Made by a program: the position numbers and the translations under genes. From assembly GCA_020049515.1 (NCBI GenBank), contig JAIFKQ010000151.1, positions 1 through 50,163 of the forward strand: a stretch of DNA of 50,163 nucleotides. Direction: 5' to 3'. Below are positions 1 to 8,174 of the stretch, one piece after another; within the stretch, counting starts at the first letter, position 1, and each line of letters starts with the position of its first letter. The notes under the pieces are model-generated. The model did not search any database, was not told the origin of the DNA, and saw only the letters and a list, made by a program, of their open reading frames with translations. Source of the stretch: Paludibacter sp. GTDB taxonomy: Bacteria > Bacteroidota > Bacteroidia > Bacteroidales > Paludibacteraceae.

Positions 1-13
1 AATACATCCCCCA

Positions 14-56
14 CTATTGATTTTCAACTTGACGAAGTCAAGTTGAAAATCAATAG
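14..56. repeat. Perfect 20-bp inverted repeat (hairpin)
   Basis: The arms at 14-33 and 37-56 are exact reverse complements (CTATTGATTTTCAACTTGAC and its complement) with a 3-nt GAA loop. No long T-run follows on either strand, so it is not a standard intrinsic terminator. It lies about 100 bp beyond the 3' end of the rubredoxin-like gene. It could be a transcript-end hairpin or a REP/MITE-type repeat. Confidence 0.75.
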
Positions 57-152
57 GTTACAATCAAAATAAGGGGTGCTGAGTAGTTACGCTCACGGGC
101 AATAACATGGAAAATATATTTTTCTTGTTATTTTATAAAGCGAATCAAATAA

Positions 153-755
153 TTACAATTTAACTTTTGGCTGAGTTGTAACTTTCTTTTTGCGAGGGAC
201 ATATTTTCCAGGTAAAATAACATTGAGTAAAGCCTTACCCATCAAGCCTAATTTTACAGCACAAGCAAAAACGAATACACTCAATGTAAATGTTGGCCAA
301 TTATACAAAGTCTCAGAAGCGGTGAACCATTGCGCAAATGCTAAAATCATAATTATTACACTAAAAATAATTTTTGATTGCAATAAAGGTGTTTTAAGTG
401 TTTTAAATCGGGTCATTCCGTCAATAATTCCCGAAATGGTAGAAGCAATAAGCGACAATGGTAGCATATATACTGAAAAACGAATAACAGAATCTACAAT
501 ATTAACCTGTACGTTTGGGAAAATCCAATGAAAAAGCATCAGCACTGGAGTTAAAGCCACAAAAGTTTGAGAAAGATGTATTGCAATTGGGTGAATATCT
601 AAAGCCAAAATAAATAATCGGTTTGAGGATACACGTTCGCGGTATGGTTCAAAAACTGATCTAGGAAGACCACAGGCTGGACAAACATCTCCTAAATCGC
701 TCTCTTTCATTACATAACCACATGGGCGGCATATTACTAATTCTTCATCTATCAT
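153..755 (-). CDS. Rubredoxin-like zinc ribbon fused to DUF2231-like membrane domain
   Basis: A 200-aa protein if it starts at the ATG at 755. A longer GTG start at 806 is unlikely because that codon overlaps the -7 box of the gene's own promoter (806-813). Four cysteines near the N-terminus (C9, C12, C25, C28 in CxxC...CPACG) form a rubredoxin/zinc-ribbon knuckle that would bind Fe or Zn. The segment after it begins HPIAIHLSQTFVAL, like the opening of DUF2231 membrane domains, and continues with about four hydrophobic helices and a basic C-terminal tail (PRKKK). I infer a small membrane redox or metal-binding protein. No partner is encoded next to it, and its substrate is unknown. Confidence 0.75.
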   Translation of the reverse strand: MIDEELVICRPCGYVMKESDLGDVCPACGLPRSVFEPYRERVSSNRLFILALDIHPIAIHLSQTFVALTPVLMLFHWIFPNVQVNIVDSVIRFSVYMLPLSLIASTISGIIDGMTRFKTLKTPLLQSKIIFSVIIMILAFAQWFTASETLYNWPTFTLSVFVFACAVKLGLMGKALLNVILPGKYVPRKKKVTTQPKVKL

Positions 756-805
756 AATACTGATACTAAATTTGTATTGAAATTGGTACAAAATGTACCA
801 AACCA

Positions 806-835
806 CAAAGGTAATAACTAATTAATTATCAACAA
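806..835 (-). promoter_or_regulatory. Bacteroidetes-type promoter for the rubredoxin-like gene
   Basis: On the minus strand a TTG (-33, 833-835) is followed by 19 nt and TACCTTTG (-7, 806-813), which matches TAnnTTTG. Transcription should start near 800, about 45 nt before the ATG at 755. Confidence 0.65.
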
Positions 836-1285
836 GGGATTAACATTTTTTTTTCAATGGAATAACTTTTTTTTCTTGTTTGTAAAAACCCAGAAGATTT
901 TTTTCATGTAGCGACATTTAGCATACTGTTTTAAGAGCGAAGATATATGTCTTGCTAGCTAGGTGTTTATAATATAGTTTTAAGAATAAATCCTTAGTTG
1001 GAAATAAATTTTCTTTTAAGTAAACTGTAAAGATAGATTTCTACCCATCCTTTGTTGATATTTGTTCGGTAAATAGTACTAAGCTATCAATTTTAAACCC
1101 AAAGGCTTCCATTTTTGTGTCCTGACATATTATATCGTTCTTTTTTTCATTCAAATCTACTTTATAAATTCTAAAAATAGTCTAATTGCTTCAGACAGGT
1201 TAGTAAAACATCTCATGCGTGTTAAAAACTAGTAATGAATAGTTTTTCATTCATTGTAGATAGCCGTTAAATGGAGAAATAAATA
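836..1285. other. Intergenic region, no gene seen
   Basis: About 450 bp of AT-rich sequence between divergent genes. I see no ORF with coding character, no tRNA and no strong hairpin. It holds promoter regions at its two ends only. Confidence 0.5.
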
Positions 1286-1293
1286 TATCTTTG
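1286..1293 (+). promoter_or_regulatory. -7 box for the outer-membrane barrel gene
   Basis: TATCTTTG matches the Bacteroidetes -7 consensus TAnnTTTG and lies 36 nt before the ATG. A good -33 TTTG at 19-21 nt is not evident. Confidence 0.5.
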
Positions 1294-1328
1294 TACCCCT
1301 ATTAAGTATCTATCTTTTATCCAATAGC

Positions 1329-2069
1329 ATGAGAACATTGTTAAGAATTAGTTTTTTCGTTATATTTTTCGTTTCATCATTTACAGTTTGCGCACAAAAA
1401 TCAGAAATTACATCTTCTGTAATTTCTACAAAAAATACAGCAAGTGTTCCCAAGGCCGACAAGTCATTTATTTATGCCATAGAGGGCGGATATATTAATT
1501 CTATGCTTTATGGGTCTAGCGTGAGTTCTACTTATTTTAACGGTGCACGAGTTGGTGCTACAGCCAATTACAATCTAATAAATAATTTTAGTTTGCTAAC
1601 AGGTGTACTATATTCGGTTGTTTATTCCGATAAAAAACAAGGGTATCCTAATTTGACATTTGTAGAGTACTACACTTTAGGCCATTTTTTGGATATTCCA
1701 CTTCATATTACTTATAATCTACCCCTAAATAAAAATTTAAAGGTGTTTGCGTTCGCAGGTCCAAACTTCAATATTGGATTATCCTTAAAACAAGATATAA
1801 CATTTAGTGATAATTTAATTGGAGATGAAAACTTAGCTGCGTATAATGCCTTTAAAACCTTTACGGGTATTGAGCCAAAACCAATAGAGTTTTATAAGGA
1901 ATCTTTGCTTAACAGATTAAATCTACAAGTAGGCGTTGGTGGTGGTGTTCAATGGAAAAGTTACCAACTGAAATCAGGTTATGATTTTGGAATCAATAAT
2001 CTAAATAAAGTGGATACAGGAAATTTACACCTAAAAGGATGGTATGTAACTTTCTCTTACGACTTTTAA
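1329..2069 (+). CDS. Outer-membrane beta-barrel protein (porin/PorT-like)
   Basis: A 246-aa protein with a clear signal peptide (hydrophobic residues 5-20, cleavage after FTVCA before Q). The mature part alternates polar and aromatic residues in short strands (e.g. GGYINSMLYG, ARVGATANYNL, LHLKGWYVTFSYDF) and ends in an aromatic Phe, as outer-membrane barrels of about 8 strands do. This resembles the 'outer membrane beta-barrel' (OMP_b-brl) proteins common in Bacteroidetes. Ligand and function are not recognisable. It is monocistronic, with its own -7 box upstream and a terminator at 2137-2168. Confidence 0.75.
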   Translation: MRTLLRISFFVIFFVSSFTVCAQKSEITSSVISTKNTASVPKADKSFIYAIEGGYINSMLYGSSVSSTYFNGARVGATANYNLINNFSLLTGVLYSVVYSDKKQGYPNLTFVEYYTLGHFLDIPLHITYNLPLNKNLKVFAFAGPNFNIGLSLKQDITFSDNLIGDENLAAYNAFKTFTGIEPKPIEFYKESLLNRLNLQVGVGGGVQWKSYQLKSGYDFGINNLNKVDTGNLHLKGWYVTFSYDF

Positions 2070-2136
2070 ATTTCAAGGTTTTTTTTTATAAAATATTATA
2101 GTGAAACAATTGCTTATTTCAATTTCAAGCTAAAAG

Positions 2137-2168
2137 GCTAAGCTCATTTTCGGGTTTAGCTTTTTTTT
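2137..2168 (+). terminator. Intrinsic terminator after the barrel gene
   Basis: A 7-bp stem (2137-2143 with 2154-2160, one G-U pair) is followed directly by eight T residues (2161-2168). Confidence 0.75.
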
Positions 2169-2309
2169 GATCGACAACTAATTAATAATCAGTATTACTT
2201 TGCTGTTTTTATGTTTAGTTTTGTTGCTTTATGAATTTGTTTTCCTGTGATTTTTTTTTTGCTTAACTAAAAACTTAGGGTAGTTCCGAGTTTAGAAAAG
2301 TATAAATTA

Positions 2310-2317
2310 AACCTTTG
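2310..2317 (+). promoter_or_regulatory. Probable -7 box for the ECF sigma operon
   Basis: AACCTTTG is one mismatch from TAnnTTTG. It overlaps a potential TTG start at 2315, which argues that translation begins downstream at the ATG at 2381. Confidence 0.4.
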
Positions 2318-2380
2318 TTATTCAAATTAGTCAAACAGCTAAACGTGATAAAATACCAGCTTACCGAAAGCCGAATAAAT

Positions 2381-2929
2381 ATGAATATTACCGACGCCGA
2401 ACTTCAAATTCAACTTGAAAATCCACGCAAAAGAGCCAATGCATTTTCGGCACTAGTGCGCATTTACCAAGAGCGGCTTTACTGGCATATTCGTAAAATG
2501 GTCTTGTCTCACGAAGATTCAAATGATATATTGCAAAACACTTTTATGAAAGCTTGGAATGGATTGGATGGATTTAGAGGCGAATCTAAACTCTCTACTT
2601 GGCTTTATCGGATTGCCACAAACGAAACACTCACATTTTTGACTAATAAACGTATGCGAAACTTAAGCTCAATGGACGATGTGGAAGATTTGTTGCTTCA
2701 AAATCTAAGAGCTGATAGCTATTTTAATGGTTCAGAAATACAACTGAAATTACAAGAAGCCATTCTTACTTTGCCTGAAAAACAACGATTGGTTTTTAAC
2801 ATGAAGTACTTTGATGATATAACTTACGAGCAAATGGAAGCAGTGCTTGGTACTTCAGTTGGAGCTCTGAAAGCATCTTACCATCATGCTGTAAAAAAGA
2901 TTGAGAGGTTTTTTGCCGATGAGGATTGA
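2381..2929 (+). CDS. ECF-family RNA polymerase sigma factor
   Basis: A 182-aa sigma-70 family protein. The start at 2381 (MNITDAELQ) is preferred to a TTG at 2315 because the latter sits in the likely -7 box. Region 2 is recognisable in ALVRIYQERLYWHIRKMV, the acidic DILQNTFMKAW core and FRGESKLSTWLYRIATNE. Region 4 is recognisable in LPEKQRLVFNMKYFDDITYEQMEAVLG and a recognition helix around GALKASYHHAVKKIERF. It would direct RNA polymerase to stress or envelope promoters. Two small genes follow on the same strand: a membrane protein with the layout of an anti-sigma partner and a secreted helical protein. This is a recurrent cassette in Bacteroidetes. Confidence 0.92.
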   Translation: MNITDAELQIQLENPRKRANAFSALVRIYQERLYWHIRKMVLSHEDSNDILQNTFMKAWNGLDGFRGESKLSTWLYRIATNETLTFLTNKRMRNLSSMDDVEDLLLQNLRADSYFNGSEIQLKLQEAILTLPEKQRLVFNMKYFDDITYEQMEAVLGTSVGALKASYHHAVKKIERFFADED

Positions 2930-3045
2930 GGATTTTAATAATATGTTTCTATTATAATTTTTAATGATTATGATAATGACTCTGTGTTAAAACATCAACA
3001 TGCATTAAACCACCATAATTTTGAATAGTCATAACAAGAAAAAAG

Positions 3046-3360
3046 ATGAAAAAATTGAACATAACACTTGATGAAATAGGAAAAGAAATACCTTTTGGTG
3101 TTCCCGATAATTATTTCGACCAATTTGCAAGTCAAATGGATCAGCAAATTGGAGTTAAACACTTACCAGTAAGCAGGTTGCTAAGGCCATGGATGTATAT
3201 GGCAGCAATGTTTCTAGGTATTATGTTTTTGGGTCAGGTTTTATTTAATTTGTACCAAAATACCAAGGCTCAAAATGCAGAAAATTATGAATTATATGTA
3301 TTGTCGCAGGTTGATGAAACTTCATTAATGGACTGTTATGTCGATTATTCAGTGAAGTAG
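3046..3360 (+). CDS. Small single-pass membrane protein, probable anti-sigma partner
   Basis: A 104-aa protein with a cytoplasmic N-terminal half containing PFGVPDNYFDQFASQM, the 'P-F-x-V-P-x-x-Y-F' motif found in proteins encoded after ECF sigma factors in Bacteroidetes. One transmembrane helix follows (about residues 48-68, WMYMAAMFLGIMFLGQVLF), then a short acidic outer tail. The topology fits an anti-sigma factor that holds the upstream sigma factor at the membrane. There is no zinc HxxxCxxC motif, so it is not a classical ZAS anti-sigma. It lies 116 bp after the sigma gene. The role is inferred from topology and position. Confidence 0.65.
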   Translation: MKKLNITLDEIGKEIPFGVPDNYFDQFASQMDQQIGVKHLPVSRLLRPWMYMAAMFLGIMFLGQVLFNLYQNTKAQNAENYELYVLSQVDETSLMDCYVDYSVK

Positions 3361-3399
3361 TTTTCTAAATATGTCTTATTCTAAATGTAAAAATCAAGT

Positions 3400-3864
3400 A
3401 TGAAAATGTTTAAAAATAATTTCATAATACTCCTTATACTTACAAGCAGTATAACTAATGCTCAGGAGGTTGCGAACTGTTCTAAAGTGATTGAAATGCA
3501 TAGTCAGAAATGGAAATTCATTGTAGAGCAAGCCATATTAACTGATAAAGAGGTGGATGCGGTGTTGCCCGTTTTTATGGAGTACGAAAAAAATGTTTGG
3601 AGTCAGCACGCTAAAAAGCGAGGTTTTTTTAATAATGTGGAACGGTTGGAGAAAAGTTCTAAACCAAATTACTCGCAACTTAATGACCAATATCTTGAAT
3701 TTGAAATAACTCAGGCGCAACTTTTCAAAATCTATCATTTGAAATTGAAAAAACTATTGTCGCCCGAAACACTTTTCAATTATTATAAGGCCGAACGTTC
3801 TTTTAAACGAAAGTTGTTGCACGAAATGCCTAATTTTCAGCATCGTAAGGCTCAAGGGAATTAA
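3400..3864 (+). CDS. Secreted helical protein, CpxP/Spy-like
   Basis: A 154-aa protein with a signal peptide (FIILLILTSSITNAQ, cleavage before Q/E). The mature part is all-helical and charged, with the pattern 'LTDKEVDAVLPVFMEYEK ... LFKIYHLKLKKLLSPETLFNYYKAE'. This is the 'L-t-x-e-q ... f-x-x-y ... L-s-p-e' layout of periplasmic Spy/CpxP-like proteins. As third gene after the sigma factor and its membrane partner, it may report envelope state to them. The family assignment is tentative because the LTxxQ boxes are degenerate. Confidence 0.55.
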   Translation: MKMFKNNFIILLILTSSITNAQEVANCSKVIEMHSQKWKFIVEQAILTDKEVDAVLPVFMEYEKNVWSQHAKKRGFFNNVERLEKSSKPNYSQLNDQYLEFEITQAQLFKIYHLKLKKLLSPETLFNYYKAERSFKRKLLHEMPNFQHRKAQGN

Positions 3865-3901
3865 GCCGTTATTTTATTTCTTACTTTTTATCCCAAAATG
3901 T

Positions 3902-3932
3902 TTTGCCCTGAAGTATAAATACACTATCTTTG
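3902..3932 (+). promoter_or_regulatory. Consensus promoter for tRNA-Cys
   Basis: TTTG (3902-3905), 19-nt spacer, TATCTTTG (3925-3932): a full match to the Bacteroidetes -33/-7 promoter. The tRNA begins 16 nt downstream. Confidence 0.85.
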
Positions 3933-3947
3933 CAGTCCAAAAAACAG

Positions 3948-4021
3948 GGTACCTTGGCCGAGTGGCTAGGCACCGGTCTGCAAAACCGATCACGGCGGTT
4001 CGAATCCGCCAGGTACCTCCA
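3948..4021 (+). tRNA. tRNA-Cys (anticodon GCA), CCA encoded
   Basis: A cloverleaf can be drawn by eye: acceptor GGTACCT/AGGTACC (3948-3954 and 4011-4017), D-stem GCC/GGC, anticodon loop CTGCAAA with GCA, T-arm GGCGG-TTCGAAT-CCGCC, discriminator U at 4018 and encoded CCA at 4019-4021. The outermost anticodon-stem pair is a C-A mismatch. The gene has its own consensus promoter and a strong terminator 3 nt after the CCA. Confidence 0.95.
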
Positions 4022-4023
4022 AG

Positions 4024-4072
4024 AAAACCTTCTTTGAGTTGTTTAGTTACAACTTTTAAGAAGGTTTTTTTT
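4024..4072 (+). terminator. Intrinsic terminator of tRNA-Cys
   Basis: An 11-bp perfect outer stem (4024-4034 with 4058-4068) encloses an inner 6-bp hairpin (4037-4042 with 4049-4054). The right arm runs into an eight-T tract (4065-4072). Confidence 0.85.
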
Positions 4073-4141
4073 ATTTCAAACGTTTGCATCTTTTCTTTTT
4101 ATAGTATCTGCTAACAGCTTTTTTATTGCGTTTTATTTTCG

Positions 4142-4149
4142 TAATTTTG
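4142..4149 (+). promoter_or_regulatory. -7 box upstream of malQ
   Basis: TAATTTTG fits TAnnTTTG and lies 27 nt before the malQ ATG. The -33 element is weak. Confidence 0.45.
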
Positions 4150-4176
4150 TACCCTATAAAATAAGCAGTTAATATT

Positions 4177-6828
4177 ATGATATTAAAATTTAAAATACAT
4201 TACATTACGCAATGGGGTCAGTCCTTATATGTGCTTTTGCATGCTCCAAAGCAAGCAAATCTTGATACTTCTGAGGTTATTGTAATGCAATGCAACGACA
4301 ATTTTGAATGGACAGCCAAAATTAATATTGACGTCTTTAACGGTCAGATTTCATATCAGTATGCCATTCTCAATTCTAATAAATCGTTTGATTGCGAGTA
4401 TGGAAAAGTTAGGTTTATTTTAATCGATAATATTCAACAGACTGTCGAAATTCAAGATTTCTGGCGTGGTCCTTTTGGCGATTCTCCTTTTATTACAGCT
4501 GCTTTTTCTGAATGCTTTTTTAAAAGAAGTGGGTTTAAAACCATTAACGTTATTCAAAATTCCAACTTGATACTTCGCCTTAATTGCCCTCAAATGGAGC
4601 CTAATAGGCACATAGCAATAATTGGAAATCAAGATGAGCTTGGCAATTGGGACGAAGACAAAAAAGTTAAACTCAGCGATTTAGATTTCCCAGTCTGGAG
4701 TGTAGCACTGAATGCTGATAAATTCAGTTTTCCTTTAGAATACAAGTACTTGATAGTTGATACGCTCACCGATAAAGTGTTAGCATGGGGTGGGGGGCCC
4801 AATAGAATGATTAGTTCGGTTGATAGTCAAGTTGTTACTTTTGTTACCGATGAGCATTTTATCCGCAAAATTCCTTCGTGGAAGGCATCAGGAGTAGCAA
4901 TCCCCGTTTTTTCGCTAAGAAGTGACGAGGGTTTTGGTATTGGCGAGTTAAAAACGGGGCAACGAATGATACAAATTTTGCCTATCAACGACACAATACT
5001 TTATCATACCAATTACGATTCCTATCCTTATAACGCAGTTTCAGTATATGCATTACACCCTATTTATTTGCATTTGGAAAGTGTTGGTCAACTAGAAGAT
5101 AATGAGCTTAATGATTACTTTCAATCTCATAAACAAGAACTTAATGCAAAAACATTTTCGGACTACGAAAATGTGATGAAATTAAAATGGGAGTTTTTTA
5201 AAGCTATTTTTAATCAAGATGGACAGTTTGTACTGAACTCAGAAGAGTACAATCAGTTTTTTGAAGCTAACAAAGAATGGTTAATTCCTTATGCTGCCTT
5301 TTCTTATTTGCGCGACTTAAACGGAACCCCTGAGTTTGGTAAGTGGAATGACTATTCTACTTACAATAAAAGTGATATTGAGTCGCTTTCACAACCAGAT
5401 ACAAGTCATTATAGTGATATAGCTATCTTTTATTTTTTACAATATCATTTACACAAACAACTTGTTGATGCTCATAACTATGCACGTGCAAACGGAATTG
5501 CATTCAAAGGAGACATTCCAATTGGTGTGAGTCCGCGGAGCGTGGATGCTTGGGTTGACCCTCAGTTATTTAACACACAAATGCAAGCAGGAGCTCCGCC
5601 CGATGATTTTTCGGTTACAGGTCAAAATTGGGGTTTTCCTACCTACAATTGGGAGCTAATGGAAAAAGATGGCTACCAATGGTGGCGAAAACGCTTTCAA
5701 AAACTTGCAGAGTATTTTGATGCCTATCGCATCGACCATATTTTGGGATTTTTCAGAATTTGGGAAATACCTGTAGATGCTGTTTGGGGTTTAACAGGTA
5801 GTTTTCATCCAGCTTTGCCATATTCTCGTACAGAGCTTGAATCCAAAGGGTTATGGTGGGATGAGACTAGATTTCTGAAACCTTTCCTCAAAGAACACGT
5901 ACTTTACGCCACTTTTGGAAAATATACCGATGAAGTTATTCACAACTATTTTATAGCAGATGGTTGGCAACAATTCAAATTTAAGCCCGAATTTGATACC
6001 CAAAAAAAGATTGAAACACATTTTGCAACATTAGGTTATAATTTTAGAAAAGAAGATATTATAATTCGTGATGGCTTGTATGCTTTACATTGTGAAGTGA
6101 TTTTTGTACGAGATTTGCGAAATCCAGCACTTTTTCATCCACGGATTTCGATGCACAGTTCTGCTACGTTTCGCGATCTACCAGATGAAACCAGACGTTT
6201 GTTAGATAAAATTTATGTTGACTTTTTCTACCATCGCCATACTCAGTTTTGGAAGAAAAAAGCAATGGAAAAATTGCCAGCATTGATCTCGGCTACCAAT
6301 ATGTTGGTGTGTGGCGAAGATTTGGGAATGGTGCCCGATTCGGTGCCCGAGGTAATGGAGGCCTTGGAAATTCTTAGTTTAGAAATTCAAAGAATGCCAA
6401 AGAAGCCAAATACCGAATTTGCGATGCCCGCCAATGCCCCTTATCGCTCGGTTTGTACCACTTCTACTCACGATATGAATCCCATACGAGCCTGGTGGGA
6501 AGAAGACCCAATTATAACTCAACGATTCTATAATAGGGCATTAGGGATGCAAGGAAAAGCGCCGGAAACTTGTGAGCAATGGATTGCAGAAAAAATAATT
6601 GAACAACATTTACATTCAGATGCTATGTGGATTATTCTCCCTTGGCAAGATTGGATGGCTTTGGATGCAAAGTTGTGTAATGAACATCCTAATGCAGAGC
6701 GGATTAACGTGCCAAGTAATCCAAGAAATTTCTGGTGTTACAGGATGCACATTACGTTAGAACAACTTTTAAAAGAAGACGATTTTAATAAACGGATTTC
6801 TGAAATAATTGGAAATTCGGGAAGATGA
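4177..6828 (+). CDS. malQ: 4-alpha-glucanotransferase (amylomaltase) with two CBM20-like domains
   Basis: An 883-aa GH77 enzyme that transfers alpha-1,4-glucan segments between maltodextrins. Residues 1-100 and about 125-230 are starch-binding CBM20-like domains (the second has IIGNQDELGNWDEDKKVKL). The GH77 barrel follows, with nucleophile D520 (AYRIDHILGFFRIW), acid/base E714 (CGEDLGMVP) and transition-state D766 (STHDMNPIRAWW), plus the substrate loop DSYPYNAVSVYALHP. The two-CBM form is normal in Bacteroidetes. Oddity: between GFGIGEL (ending L258) and KTGQRMIQILPIND, the 12-14 residues that family members have here (first helix of the barrel, 'F-x-D-L-x-x-x-x-D-W-A') are absent, in frame. 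The catalytic residues are intact, so activity cannot be ruled out. Confidence 0.95.
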   Translation: MILKFKIHYITQWGQSLYVLLHAPKQANLDTSEVIVMQCNDNFEWTAKINIDVFNGQISYQYAILNSNKSFDCEYGKVRFILIDNIQQTVEIQDFWRGPFGDSPFITAAFSECFFKRSGFKTINVIQNSNLILRLNCPQMEPNRHIAIIGNQDELGNWDEDKKVKLSDLDFPVWSVALNADKFSFPLEYKYLIVDTLTDKVLAWGGGPNRMISSVDSQVVTFVTDEHFIRKIPSWKASGVAIPVFSLRSDEGFGIGELKTGQRMIQILPINDTILYHTNYDSYPYNAVSVYALHPIYLHLESVGQLEDNELNDYFQSHKQELNAKTFSDYENVMKLKWEFFKAIFNQDGQFVLNSEEYNQFFEANKEWLIPYAAFSYLRDLNGTPEFGKWNDYSTYNKSDIESLSQPDTSHYSDIAIFYFLQYHLHKQLVDAHNYARANGIAFKGDIPIGVSPRSVDAWVDPQLFNTQMQAGAPPDDFSVTGQNWGFPTYNWELMEKDGYQWWRKRFQKLAEYFDAYRIDHILGFFRIWEIPVDAVWGLTGSFHPALPYSRTELESKGLWWDETRFLKPFLKEHVLYATFGKYTDEVIHNYFIADGWQQFKFKPEFDTQKKIETHFATLGYNFRKEDIIIRDGLYALHCEVIFVRDLRNPALFHPRISMHSSATFRDLPDETRRLLDKIYVDFFYHRHTQFWKKKAMEKLPALISATNMLVCGEDLGMVPDSVPEVMEALEILSLEIQRMPKKPNTEFAMPANAPYRSVCTTSTHDMNPIRAWWEEDPIITQRFYNRALGMQGKAPETCEQWIAEKIIEQHLHSDAMWIILPWQDWMALDAKLCNEHPNAERINVPSNPRNFWCYRMHITLEQLLKEDDFNKRISEIIGNSGR

Positions 6829-6829
6829 A

Positions 6830-6953
6830 ATCAGTTGATAGTTATCAGTTGATAGTTATCAGTTGACAATTATCAATAACAGAATCCCAAATAAGACATA
6901 GTAAAATAACGCAAAGCAAATAACGCAAAGCAAAATAACGCTCAGCAAATAAC
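6830..6953 (+). repeat. Two short tandem arrays of 14-bp units
   Basis: ATCAGTTGATAGTT occurs three times head to tail (6830-6843, 6844-6857, and 6858-6871 with two changes). After a 32-bp gap, AAATAACGCAAAGC occurs at 6904-6917 and 6918-6931, with a diverged copy at 6932-6946 and a part copy to 6953. The arrays fill the gap between malQ and purM. Confidence 0.85.
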
Positions 6954-6964
6954 ATTGTAAAAAC

Positions 6965-8131
6965 ATGACCGACCAACGATATAATTTAAGAGGTGTATCA
7001 GCATCAAAAGAAGATGTGCATAATGCAATCAAAAACATTGACAAAGGATTATATCCAAAAGCATTTTGCAAAATAATTCCTGATTTTTTAGGAAACGACC
7101 CTGATTATTGTAACATTATGCATGCAGATGGAGCAGGTACAAAGTCAGCATTGGCATATATTTATTGGCGCGAAACGGGTGATATTACTGTTTGGAAAGG
7201 AATAGCACAAGATGCGCTTATTATGAACATCGACGATTTGCTTTGCGTAGGTGCTACCGACAATATATTACTTTCGTGTACCATAGGTCGCAACAAAAAT
7301 CGTATTCCTGGCGAGGTGATTTCTGCCATTATCAATGGTACAAATGAAATAGTGGAAGAACTACGAGAAATGGGCGTGAATATTTATCCAACTGGTGGCG
7401 AAACAGCTGATGTAGGCGATATTGTACGTACCATAATTGTTGACAGCACTGTAACTTGTCGCATGAAACGTGATGAAGTGATTGATAATGCGAATATTAA
7501 ACCTGGTGATGTAATCGTTGGGCTATCGTCAAGTGGACAAGCTACTTACGAAAAGGAATACAATGGTGGAATGGGTAGTAATGGTTTAACTTCTGCTCGC
7601 CATGATGTTTTTGCTAATTATTTAGCGGTGAAATATCCCGAAAGTTATAATGTCGAAATACCTCAAGATTTGGCCTATTCTGGCTCATGTAATTTAACTG
7701 ACCAAATTGACGGTTTAGAAATTAATGCAGGTAAATTAGTTTTGTCGCCCACTCGTACATACGCACCGGTTGTGAAGAAGCTTTTAGAAGAACTTCGACC
7801 CAATATTCACGGAATGGTGCATTGTTCTGGTGGTGCCCAAACGAAAATTCTGCATTTTGTCGAAAACTTAAAAGTGGTCAAAAACAATCTTTTCCCAGTA
7901 CCTCCACTGTTTCAATTGATACAAAAAGAATCGGGGACAGATTGGAAGGAAATGTACAAAGTGTTTAACATGGGACATCGATTAGAAGTATATCTACCAG
8001 CCGAATTTGCCGAACAAGTAATATCAATTTCAAAATCATTTAATATTGATGCCCAAATAGTTGGTTATTGCGAAGCATCAGATAAAAAAGAATTGTTGAT
8101 TGAAAGTGAATTTGGAAAATTTGAGTATTGA
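6965..8131 (+). CDS. purM: Phosphoribosylformylglycinamidine cyclo-ligase (AIR synthase), PurM-like
   Basis: A 388-aa protein with the PurM/AIR-synthase fold: an N-terminal ATP-binding half with MHADGAGTKSALAYIYW and NIDDLLCVGATDNILLSCTIGRN, the GGETADVGDIVRT motif, and a C-terminal half with GDVIVGLSSSGQATYEKEYNGGMGSNGLT and MVHCSGGAQTKILHF. The family catalyses ATP-dependent ring closure of FGAM to aminoimidazole ribotide in purine synthesis. The sequence is the longer, diverged Bacteroidetes type (about 390 aa against about 345 in E. coli), so other automated annotations may call it 'AIR synthase-related'. It sits alone, with no other pur gene nearby. The upstream gap is filled with tandem repeats. 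Confidence 0.85.
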   Translation: MTDQRYNLRGVSASKEDVHNAIKNIDKGLYPKAFCKIIPDFLGNDPDYCNIMHADGAGTKSALAYIYWRETGDITVWKGIAQDALIMNIDDLLCVGATDNILLSCTIGRNKNRIPGEVISAIINGTNEIVEELREMGVNIYPTGGETADVGDIVRTIIVDSTVTCRMKRDEVIDNANIKPGDVIVGLSSSGQATYEKEYNGGMGSNGLTSARHDVFANYLAVKYPESYNVEIPQDLAYSGSCNLTDQIDGLEINAGKLVLSPTRTYAPVVKKLLEELRPNIHGMVHCSGGAQTKILHFVENLKVVKNNLFPVPPLFQLIQKESGTDWKEMYKVFNMGHRLEVYLPAEFAEQVISISKSFNIDAQIVGYCEASDKKELLIESEFGKFEY

Positions 8132-8135
8132 AATA

Positions 8136-8174
8136 GTCAATTTTTCCAAAGTTCTAAACTTTGAAAAAGTTGAC
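8136..8174. terminator. Bidirectional hairpin between purM and marC
   Basis: An 18-bp imperfect stem (8136-8153 with 8157-8174; one G-U and one mismatch) with a CTA loop separates the two convergent genes. A/T-rich arms inside the stem could serve either strand. There is no separate long T-run. Confidence 0.5.

Noticed and set aside
190-531. 113-aa plus-strand ORF
   Set aside because: Shadow of the rubredoxin/membrane protein gene on the opposite strand, which has clear domain motifs.
2315-2380. Extended N-terminus of the ECF sigma factor from TTG
   Set aside because: The TTG lies in the probable -7 box and the added residues do not match sigma region 2; ATG 2381 fits better.
3874-4089. 71-aa minus-strand ORF
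   Set aside because: It runs across tRNA-Cys and its terminator; its peptide comes from antisense of the tRNA.
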